DNA of 22,251 nt from an uncultured Anaerolineaceae bacterium. Lineage in GTDB: Bacteria; Chloroflexota; Anaerolineae; Promineifilales; Promineifilaceae. The stretch is from assembly GCA_937967805.1 (NCBI GenBank), contig CALBTC010000001.1:1-22251 (forward strand), read 5' to 3'. The position numbers and the translations under genes are program-made. The number at the start of each line of letters is the position of its first letter. Within the stretch, counting starts at the first letter, position 1. This document shows, in pieces, positions 7,281-15,077 of this stretch. Under the pieces are notes generated by a model, which saw nothing but the letters and a program-made list of their open reading frames with translations, did no database searches and was not told the DNA's origin.

Positions 7281-10200
7281 GCTTCCCCGCCTCTCAATTC
7301 ATGCAGCGCTTTATTTAAATAGTCGACCATTTGCTTGTAGCCAATCTCTTCGCTAATGGTGAGAGAGGTTTGATAATGTTGGCGCGCTAACGAGGAGCGG
7401 CCGTTTGCCGCCGCCACATCCCCCAATAATCCATGAGCCAGACCAATGCCACGCGAATTTTTGACTTCTTTTAGAAGCACCAAAGCTTTATTGGCAAAAT
7501 GTTCCGCATCCGGCCATTCCTGCGCTTCTTTGGCACACCAGGCTAAATTATAAAGCTGTAATGCCTGGTTGTTTCGATCGCCCGTTGCCTGTGCCCGTGC
7601 GAGTGCTTGCTGAAAGTGCCTTCGTGCCTGTTCAAATGCTTTTTGCTCTGTTGCCAGGAGGCCGAGATTGGTTAACGCCAGTATTTGGCCCTGCTGGTCC
7701 CCATTCCCTTCGTTAATGCGCAGCGCTTCTGTCAAGTACGACAGCGCTTCTTCAAATTTTCCCAGCCTAGTTGCAACGGACCCGAGGCTGATTAAGGTAA
7801 ATCCTTGCCAGCGCCGGTTTTTTTGCCGACGCCAGACAGCCAGGCTTTCATTTAGATATTGTTGTGCTTCCAGGTTTTCACCCTTAAATAAATAGATAAC
7901 GCCTAGATGAAACTGGGTCAGTCCGAGAAGCTTCTCGTTTGAAATTGACTGTGCCAGGTTCTGGGCCTGGTTTAGAAAGCTTTCTGCCTGGACAAATTCC
8001 CCCTGGCGCCACAGCGCTTCCCCCTGAGTGATGAGTAGTCGGGCTGCCAACCAGTTGTTAGTCGTCAAGGCAGCAGCCTGTTGACTGCTCTGAATGGCCT
8101 GAGGGTAATCTGAGAGGCGAACCAACATCGCTGCTTGTTGGGCCAAAAAGTGAGCGAAATCTTCTTTGGCAGTCTCAGTTTCTATCTGGCGCAGCCGTTC
8201 TGCCGCCCTGCCAAATAGCCGCAGCCCTTCGCGGTACAGGCCGCGAATCTGGCAAAAGTCGGAGAGGGGGATAAGGGCGGACAGGAGTCGATCCCAGTTG
8301 CCGCCAGCAACGGCCGTTTCCCACGCCCCCTTCACATTTTCCCAGGCTCCGGCGATACGCTGCACCGCCAGGTGAGGCATCTCGCCATTGAGCGCCGCGC
8401 CCAGGTCAGCCACCGCCTGCAAATAATAATGGCTGTGGCGTACGGTCACTTTGTTTTCTGGGAAATTGGCCAGCTTTTCGGCAGCAAACTGGCGCAGCAA
8501 TGGATGAAGGGCAAACCGATCTCCCTGCTTTTGTAGCAGCGATTTTTCGACCAAGATTTGCAGCTCATACAGTGTGGCCTCCGTGATCGCCTCGGCAGAC
8601 CGTTCGCTAAATGGCCCGAGGAAAACTGAAATACTGGCCAATTGCGCCTGCTCCACCGGGGTAAGCAGCGCCCAGGAGCTTTCAAACACGGCGCGCATGG
8701 AGCGATGGCGTGGTGGAATGTCGCGTCGTCTGGTTGCCAGTGCGTCAATGGATTGCTGAACAGCGGCGGTGAGCTGAGCAATGGTCTGGTGGCGTAGTGC
8801 CGCAGCCGCCAGCTCCAGCGCCAGCGGCAGGCCGGCCAGCAGGCGGCACAAAGCAACGATGTCTGCCTGATTGTCATCGGTGAGCTGGAAACGGCCGTCT
8901 GCCCGCTGCGCCCGATCCACAAAAAGCTGCACGGCCGGAAAAGTGGTGGCGTCCTGGAGAACGGCCGTTGTGTTCAAAAACGGATCGGCTACCGGTGGCA
9001 GGGCCAGGCGTTCCAGCGACAGCACCCACTCCGCCTGGAAATTCAGCGGTTCGCGCGAGGTGCAAATAACACAAACACCGGGCGCTTGATGCAGCAAATC
9101 CAGCACGAATTGCGCCCCGTCCAGCAGCTGTTCAAAGTTGTCTAGCACCAGCAGCAGCTGCCGTTCGCGTAAAAAAGCTAAGAGCTGATGTTGCGGCGAC
9201 TGCTGGCCCGTCATTGGCTGATCCAACGCCTGGGCAACGACCGTAGCCATGGCATCCGGCAAATTACCAACCTGCGGGAGGTTTTGTCCAACTGTTCGCT
9301 CGCTCGGGGAACCTCCCGCAGGTTTTGCTTCGAGGCCGGCCAGCGACACAAACCAGACGCCATCGGCAAACTGATCACGCAGCCGCCAGGCCACCTCCAG
9401 CGCCAGCCGCGACTTGCCAATGCCGCCTTCTCCAACCAGCGTCACCAGCCGATAATCCTGGTCGGTGATGCGGGCGCGCACGGCGGCCAAATCCGCCTCG
9501 CGGCCAAAGAAGGGCGTAACGGGAGCAATCAGGTTATGGCGGGGACGGGTTTGCAGGACGAGTTCCTGGCCCGCCTCAATTTTTTTGGCTAAAGCGGCCG
9601 TTTCCGGCTCCGGCTCAACGGCGAGCTCTTCCCAGAGAACAGCCCGGCAGCTCTCGAACTGAGCCAGTGCGGCCGGCCGGTCGCCGGCCAGGGCATGGGC
9701 CTGCATGAGCTGGCGATGGGCCAGCTCGCGCCACGGCTCTAAGGTCAACTGCCGCTGGGCCAACGCTTTGGCTTCCGCCAGGCTGCCGCTGCTGAGGAGC
9801 CAATCGGTGCGCTGCTGCAACGCATCGAGCGCCAGGCCGTGCAGCCGCTCCCGCTCGCGCCGCAGCCAATCTTCAAATTCCAGGCTGTCACAAGTAAAGC
9901 CAGGCAGTAACTCACCCTGAAACAGGTTGACGGCCGTCACCAAATCGCCCACCTTAAGCGCCTGCAAAAAATTTATAACATCACACTGATGCTCGCTGTC
10001 GCTATTAAATTGCACGGTCTGGCGGGTGACGGTGAAAAACGGCCGTGGCCCATCATCCCCTTTCTGCAACAGTTTGCGCAACTGGTACAGCGTTTGCCGG
10101 AAGTTAGTCCGGGCCACGCTGTCCGGTTCGTCGGGCCAAAAAAGCGTGGCCAGCAGGTCGCGCGACAGCGCGCGGTCGGGATGCAGCACCAGATAAACCA

Positions 10201-10297
10201 ACAACCCCTGCACGTTGGCCGAGCGAAATTTGGTGATTGGCTCATCGTCTAAATGAACCTGAAAAGTGCCAAGAAAGGAGAGTGTGAGCTGTGCCAT
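7259..10297 (-). CDS. BTAD regulator with NB-ARC-like ATPase and TPR repeats
   Basis: This is a 1012-residue STAND-type transcription regulator. Residues 1-240 form a winged helix and BTAD module closely similar to the N-terminus of the protein encoded at 280-4014 (both have SRD-LATLFWPD and GELLPGFTCDSLEFE). Residues about 255-530 form an NB-ARC/AAA ATPase with Walker A GEGGIGKS (289-296), Walker B LLLVLDNFEQ (381-390), CTSREPL (412-418) and GLPLALELAAA (489-499). ALHPLLRQFA (596-605) lies at the MHD position. Residues about 670-1000 are helical repeats of TPR type. The start at 10297 is chosen by alignment with the paralogue; an in-frame ATG at 10342 adds 15 unrelated residues. A palindrome (9269-9324) is inserted in frame. 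Neighbouring peptide genes make ligand sensing conceivable, but that is inference. Confidence 0.9.
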   Translation of the reverse strand: MAQLTLSFLGTFQVHLDDEPITKFRSANVQGLLVYLVLHPDRALSRDLLATLFWPDEPDSVARTNFRQTLYQLRKLLQKGDDGPRPFFTVTRQTVQFNSDSEHQCDVINFLQALKVGDLVTAVNLFQGELLPGFTCDSLEFEDWLRRERERLHGLALDALQQRTDWLLSSGSLAEAKALAQRQLTLEPWRELAHRQLMQAHALAGDRPAALAQFESCRAVLWEELAVEPEPETAALAKKIEAGQELVLQTRPRHNLIAPVTPFFGREADLAAVRARITDQDYRLVTLVGEGGIGKSRLALEVAWRLRDQFADGVWFVSLAGLEAKPAGGSPSERTVGQNLPQVGNLPDAMATVVAQALDQPMTGQQSPQHQLLAFLRERQLLLVLDNFEQLLDGAQFVLDLLHQAPGVCVICTSREPLNFQAEWVLSLERLALPPVADPFLNTTAVLQDATTFPAVQLFVDRAQRADGRFQLTDDNQADIVALCRLLAGLPLALELAAAALRHQTIAQLTAAVQQSIDALATRRRDIPPRHRSMRAVFESSWALLTPVEQAQLASISVFLGPFSERSAEAITEATLYELQILVEKSLLQKQGDRFALHPLLRQFAAEKLANFPENKVTVRHSHYYLQAVADLGAALNGEMPHLAVQRIAGAWENVKGAWETAVAGGNWDRLLSALIPLSDFCQIRGLYREGLRLFGRAAERLRQIETETAKEDFAHFLAQQAAMLVRLSDYPQAIQSSQQAAALTTNNWLAARLLITQGEALWRQGEFVQAESFLNQAQNLAQSISNEKLLGLTQFHLGVIYLFKGENLEAQQYLNESLAVWRRQKNRRWQGFTLISLGSVATRLGKFEEALSYLTEALRINEGNGDQQGQILALTNLGLLATEQKAFEQARRHFQQALARAQATGDRNNQALQLYNLAWCAKEAQEWPDAEHFANKALVLLKEVKNSRGIGLAHGLLGDVAAANGRSSLARQHYQTSLTISEEIGYKQMVDYLNKALHELRGGEAKKEAND
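9269..9324. repeat. palindromic element inside the BTAD-ATPase gene
   Basis: Perfect 15-bp arms AACCTGCGGGAGGTT (9269-9283) and AACCTCCCGCAGGTT (9310-9324) enclose 26 bases. The element lies in the coding region and encodes residues about 325-343, a low-complexity stretch between the Walker A and Walker B motifs. The reading frame is kept. Confidence 0.75.
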
Positions 10298-10302
10298 GTG
10301 CG

Positions 10303-10308
10303 ATTGTA
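10303..10308 (-). promoter_or_regulatory. putative -10 box, leaderless start of the BTAD-ATPase gene
   Basis: TACAAT on the minus strand is followed by CGCAC and then the ATG at 10297, the same spacing as at the paralogous gene (4020-4025). No Shine-Dalgarno is present. A -35 box is not evident. Confidence 0.35.
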
Positions 10309-10464
10309 TGCCGCAAACTTGCTTAACGCGAGAAATGTTCACGAACTGCTGACGGCCGTTTTCTATGATTCTGCCATCTTACTCAAAACATATTCGTTTA
10401 CGTAAGCTGCCAAAAGCTTTTGAAAAACCAAATGCTATGCGGCGTTTACATTAGGAGATCTATC

Positions 10465-10554
10465 ATGAACCAGATGCCCAACATGCCCCATATTCCCAAT
10501 GTGCCGCAAATTCCGCGGCCGTTTCTGATGCCCATACCAGACATTCCAGCATAA
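10465..10554 (+). CDS. proline-triplet small peptide (29 aa)
   Basis: An ATG at 10465 with AGGAG (10453-10457) upstream opens 29 codons to a TAA at 10552-10554. The peptide has a regular three-residue pattern of hydrophobic-proline-polar triplets (MPN, MPH, IPN, VPQ, IPR), continued less regularly to the end, with nine prolines in all. It has no cysteine and no membrane segment. A hairpin at 10568-10603 follows at once. It is divergent from the BTAD-ATPase gene. The family is unknown; the ribosome site and strict period argue for a real product, perhaps an extended polyproline-type or signalling peptide. Confidence 0.5.
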   Translation: MNQMPNMPHIPNVPQIPRPFLMPIPDIPA

Positions 10555-10567
10555 TGTTGTCTGAACA

Positions 10568-10603
10568 GGGTCTGCCCCAATCATGTTAGGTCGGGGCAGA
10601 CCC
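10568..10603. repeat. hairpin after the proline-triplet peptide gene
   Basis: GGGTCTGCCCC (10568-10578) and GGGGCAGACCC (10593-10603) pair perfectly over 11 bp with a 14-base loop. No T tract follows, so intrinsic termination is uncertain. The arm core GGGCAGAC recurs in the hairpin at 10664-10687. Confidence 0.7.
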
Positions 10604-10612
10604 CGTGAACAT

Positions 10613-10759
10613 AGGGTCAAGGCATTGCATTTTAAGAATTAAAACGGGCAACGATTTTGGGTAAGGGCAGACCCCCGTGTCTGCCCTGATGTGGGCGACC
10701 CTCCGTGGTCGCCCCTACCATTACCCGATTTATTTTTTAAAGACTAACGCCTTGACCCT
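10613..10759. repeat. nested palindromes (147 bp)
   Basis: An outer stem AGGGTCAAGGC (10613-10623) with GCCTTGACCCT (10749-10759) encloses an inner stem GGGTAA (10659-10664) with TTACCC (10721-10726). Inside that lie two compact hairpins: AGGGCAGAC (10664-10672) with GTCTGCCCT (10679-10687), and GGGCGACC (10693-10700) with GGTCGCCC (10707-10714). The two inner hairpins share the loop pattern CYCCGT. The layout suggests stepwise insertion of one palindrome into another, or a branched RNA. Confidence 0.7.
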
Positions 10760-10856
10760 ACAGGACGGGCCATCAATGCTACGAATTCCAAAAGAACCCA
10801 AAATTTTAGAATCAATTGGGCCGGGAAGTGCCCACCAGAGGAAAAGGCAAGAAAAG

Positions 10857-11159
10857 ATGAGCTACTATCGTACGGTGACAGTTTACCATCTACCCGAGAG
10901 AAGAAGCGAAGGGGTTGCCAAGTTAAGGGAGCTGTGCCAGCTGCTTAACAACCGTGACGCCGTCACCGAAATATTGACCAACTTCGCCGGGGACAGCTTT
11001 CGCATTCACGTTGTTTCCCGTTTTGCAACGTTGGCCCAGTTTGAAGCGCTTAACGCCTGGGCAGCGACCGATGCAGGATACCAATTATGGCTGCAATCGG
11101 TGCAGGATTTGTTTGACTGGCAGCGGACAGAGACGCAGTTGTATAAGGTTGTCCATTAA
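10857..11159 (+). CDS. small protein, possibly a dimeric alpha/beta-barrel type
   Basis: I choose the ATG at 10857, preceded by a purine-rich stretch (AGAGGAAAAGG, 10837-10847), giving 100 residues. The longer frame upstream runs through the palindrome nest and looks non-coding. The protein alternates beta-like (YRTVTVYHL, FRIHVVSRF) and helical stretches (EGVAKLRELCQLLNN, LAQFEALNAWAA) and ends in a strand (TETQLYKVVH). That order is what a ferredoxin-like dimeric barrel (ABM/NIPSNAP type) would show, but this is only a guess from predicted structure. No membrane segment is visible. It lies 113 bases upstream of the patatin gene on the same strand. Confidence 0.65.
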   Translation: MSYYRTVTVYHLPERRSEGVAKLRELCQLLNNRDAVTEILTNFAGDSFRIHVVSRFATLAQFEALNAWAATDAGYQLWLQSVQDLFDWQRTETQLYKVVH

Positions 11160-11240
11160 GCTGGTGGGGAAAACGGCCGTATGCGCCAGCCCCGCCGCAC
11201 ATTCACCCTCTCCTCACAACAACCATCCCGCAAAAACGAC

Positions 11241-11268
11241 ACCTCCTTCGTTTAAATGAGCAGGAGGT
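11241..11268 (+). promoter_or_regulatory. hairpin covering the patatin gene ribosome site
   Basis: ACCTCCT (11241-11247) pairs perfectly with AGGAGGT (11262-11268), which is the Shine-Dalgarno of the patatin gene at 11273; the loop is 14 bases. The left arm equals the anti-Shine-Dalgarno of 16S rRNA. The RNA could hide its own ribosome site. Confidence 0.5.
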
Positions 11269-11272
11269 TGTC

Positions 11273-12301
11273 ATGAACAAACAGACGCGAATTCTTACTA
11301 TTGATGGGGGTGGCATCCGCGGCCTGATTCCGGCCCGCGTTTTGCTGAGCCTGGAGCACAAGCTGCAACAGCACACCGGCCGCAGCGACGCCCGGCTGGC
11401 CGAATGCTTCGACCTGATCGCCGGAACCAGCACCGGTGGTCTCATCACCTGCCTGCTGCTGGCTCCTGGCAGCATTCCATTAAAACCCGCATTTTCGGCG
11501 CAAGAGATCGTCAATTTATATCTGGAGCATGGTCCCAAGATTTTTGATGCGCCTTTACTCAAACGCATCTCTTCAATGGGTGGAGTTCTGGATGAGCGAT
11601 ACGACGCCGGCGGTTTAGAAAACCTGATCGACGAGCGGTTTGGCAATTTGTCGTTAAGCCAGCTGATAAAACCATGCTTAATTACCGCTTACGATGTAGC
11701 AACTCGTAAGACAGTTTTCTTTACCCAACATGATGCCCGCAGCGCCAAGCAAGATTACCCTATCAAAGTTGTGGCGCGGGCTACCTCTGCCGCCCCAACC
11801 TATTTCGAGGCAATGCCCTATGGCGGCGACACCATTACCAACGCCTATGTGGATGGGGGGCTGTTTGCCAACAACCCGACAATGTGCGCCTATGTTGAAG
11901 CGTATCGCAAGCTGGACGGCCAGCCAACAGCGGCCAACATGGTCGTGCTTTCCTTAGGAACAGGGCAAATTGAACGGCCGTATCCCTACGAAACTGTGCG
12001 AGATTGGGGCATGTTGGAATGGGCACGCCCGCTCATCGATATCATGATGTCTGGTGTGTCTGAAACGGTTGATTACCAGATGCAGCAGCTGTTTGCGGCA
12101 CACGGCCGTTCCGACAGCTACCTGCGGCTCCAGGCAACCATTCCCACCAATGCCCGTGAACTGGCTGAATTAGATAACGTCGATCCCGCCAACATGGAAC
12201 GGCTGCTGGCGCTCGGCACGCAGCTCGCCGATGAAAACGAAGCAAAGTTAGACGCCATCGTCGCAAAGCTGCTGCCCGCTGCGGAACCCGCCCCCGCCTG
12301 A
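11273..12301 (+). CDS. patatin-like phospholipase
   Basis: The 342-residue protein has all signs of an active patatin lipid acyl hydrolase. The oxyanion-hole motif DGGGIRG is at 11-17, the nucleophile elbow GTSTG at 51-55 with catalytic S53, and the catalytic aspartate D194 is in the DGG motif YVDGGLFANNP (192-202). These use a Ser-Asp dyad to release fatty acids from membrane or storage lipids. No signal peptide or membrane segment is seen, so it is probably cytosolic. The start is fixed by AGGAGG (11262-11267). Patatins of this DGGGIRG type also occur as CBASS effectors (CapV), but no nucleotide cyclase gene is in the window. The gene heads the run of lipid and acyl-CoA genes. Confidence 0.92.
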   Translation: MNKQTRILTIDGGGIRGLIPARVLLSLEHKLQQHTGRSDARLAECFDLIAGTSTGGLITCLLLAPGSIPLKPAFSAQEIVNLYLEHGPKIFDAPLLKRISSMGGVLDERYDAGGLENLIDERFGNLSLSQLIKPCLITAYDVATRKTVFFTQHDARSAKQDYPIKVVARATSAAPTYFEAMPYGGDTITNAYVDGGLFANNPTMCAYVEAYRKLDGQPTAANMVVLSLGTGQIERPYPYETVRDWGMLEWARPLIDIMMSGVSETVDYQMQQLFAAHGRSDSYLRLQATIPTNARELAELDNVDPANMERLLALGTQLADENEAKLDAIVAKLLPAAEPAPA

Positions 12302-12527
12302 TTCCTTCATTTCACCGCAAAGAACGCAGAGAGCGCAAAGAGTTTTCCTTTAATTCTTTGCGTTCTTCGCGTCCTTTGCGGTTCAACCCATCCTCGATAA
12401 CAGCATATTTAGGCAATTTTGTTACTTTTAGGCAACCCCGCTTTGCTAAACTGCCCAAACAGATTCCGCTAAGCCCGCATCAGCAGTCGCTCCTGGGAAG
12501 AGGAGCTGCAGTGACCGAGAGGATTTT
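12302..12527. other. gap between the patatin and ligase genes
   Basis: This 226-base gap holds the inverted repeat at 12314-12382 and then an AT-rich stretch without a gene. AGAGGA just before 12528 is the ribosome site of the ligase gene. A start of transcription may lie here, but I see no convincing promoter pair. Confidence 0.45.
12314..12382. repeat. inverted repeat built of short tandem units (CGCAAAG type)
   Basis: The left arm contains three related units ending in CGCAAAG or CGCAGAG, and the right arm ending TTTGCGGT mirrors it, with a short T-rich centre. The arms pair imperfectly over about 28 bp. Its architecture matches the elements at 14997, 16604 and 17500, although the unit sequence differs. 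Confidence 0.75.
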
Positions 12528-14069
<1,542 letters not shown>

Positions 14070-14147
14070 TAACCAGTTATCGGTAATCGGTGATCGGTAA
14101 TCCGTAAGCGGTTAACCGATTACCGCATACCGATTACGGATTACGGA
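14070..14147. repeat. CGGTAATCGGT-type inverted repeat, copy 1
   Basis: The left half repeats the unit CGGTAATCGG several times and the right half has its complement ACCGATTACCG and variants, so the whole can fold into a long hairpin. It fills the gap between the stop at 14069 and the next start at 14152 almost completely. Related copies lie at 19183-19256 and 20998-21070. Confidence 0.85.
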
Positions 14148-14151
14148 AAAA

Positions 14152-14988
14152 ATGGGTAACTTCAGCCAAACCAACAACATCACCCTCCACTACCTCGACC
14201 ACCCTGGGGCGGAGCCAACCATTATTTGTCTGCACGGGCTGTCGGCCAATGCGCATTTTTTTGACGGCCTGGCGGCCAGCAGTTTGCCCAACCGTCTGCT
14301 GGCGGTTGATTTGCGCGGGCGCGGTCTGAGCGACAAGCCGGCAACCGGCTACAGCATGGCCGAACACGCCGCTGACATTTTGGGGCTGATGGGCAATCTT
14401 GGTTTGGATCGGGTGATTTTGGCGGGACATTCTTACGGCGGGCTGCTCACCTGTTACCTGGCGGCCAACCTCCCGGAGCGGGGCAGCAAATGTAGCGTGA
14501 TGGATTCCGGCTTTATGCACCCCAGCGTGAAAGAGATCATCAAGCCGTCGCTGGACAGGCTGGGGCAGCGCATTCCGTCCTGGGAAGCATACCGGGACAG
14601 CGTAAAGAATGCGGCGTATTGGCAGGGGTATTGGGATACGGCCGTTGAAAATTATTACCGCGCCGACGTGCAAACCAACGAAGATGGCTCCGTCCAGGCC
14701 CGATCCACACCGGCCATCATTGCCGAAGCGGTCGACAGCGGCCTGGCCGAGCCGTGGGCCGATATTTTTGGCCAGGTGCGGCAGCCCACCCTCATGCTGC
14801 ACGCACCTGGCGCCTACGGCGCGCCCGGCTCGCCACCCGTTGTGCCCATTGCCCAGGCACAGGAAACGGTTAACGCACTGCCCAACGGCCGTTACAAAGC
14901 CGTACCCGGCAACCACATGACCATGCTCTTTGGCGCCAATGCCGAAACAGTGGCCCAGGAAATCATGACATTCTTAGAAGAAAGCTAA
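14152..14988 (+). CDS. alpha/beta-hydrolase
   Basis: The 278-residue protein has the alpha/beta-hydrolase fold signature: the oxyanion-region motif CLHG (26-29), nucleophile elbow GHSYG (92-96) with S94, and a likely catalytic histidine H255 in PGNHMTM. The motif DLRGRGLSDKP (53-63) is typical of the family. Members hydrolyse esters, lactones or C-C bonds; no signal peptide is seen. There is no Shine-Dalgarno before the ATG at 14152, because the CGGTAATCGGT repeat runs up to within a few bases of it. Its place between two acyl-CoA ligase genes suggests it releases the acid substrate of a ligase, which is inference. Confidence 0.88.
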   Translation: MGNFSQTNNITLHYLDHPGAEPTIICLHGLSANAHFFDGLAASSLPNRLLAVDLRGRGLSDKPATGYSMAEHAADILGLMGNLGLDRVILAGHSYGGLLTCYLAANLPERGSKCSVMDSGFMHPSVKEIIKPSLDRLGQRIPSWEAYRDSVKNAAYWQGYWDTAVENYYRADVQTNEDGSVQARSTPAIIAEAVDSGLAEPWADIFGQVRQPTLMLHAPGAYGAPGSPPVVPIAQAQETVNALPNGRYKAVPGNHMTMLFGANAETVAQEIMTFLEES

Positions 14989-14996
14989 GAAATGGT

Positions 14997-15064
14997 ACGC
15001 TGATCAACGTGGATAAACGCAGATTTACCAACTAAAAATCAGCGTTATCTGCGTTAATCAGCGT
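14997..15064. repeat. inverted repeat built of short tandem units (ACGCTGAT/ACGCAGAT type)
   Basis: ACGCTGATCAACGTGG and the following ACGCAGATTT on the left are mirrored by AAATCAGCG, TTATCTGCG and TTAATCAGCGT on the right, around a short centre. It fills the gap between hydrolase and ligase genes and stops 13 bases before the next ATG. Confidence 0.75.
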
Positions 15065-15077
15065 CCTATTCATTTTT

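Noticed and set aside
280..10297. STAND proteins as an Avs/NLR-type antiphage defence island
   Set aside because: Both have BTAD DNA-binding heads typical of transcription regulators and no nuclease or other effector domain; defence cannot be supported from this window.
10677..10856. N-terminal extension of the 100-residue protein
   Set aside because: The extension is translated palindrome nest and gap sequence; the ATG at 10857 begins the structured part of the protein.
11273..12301. Patatin as a CBASS effector (CapV-like)
   Set aside because: No CD-NTase, Cap2/Cap3 or other defence gene lies nearby; the neighbours are acyl-CoA and transport genes.
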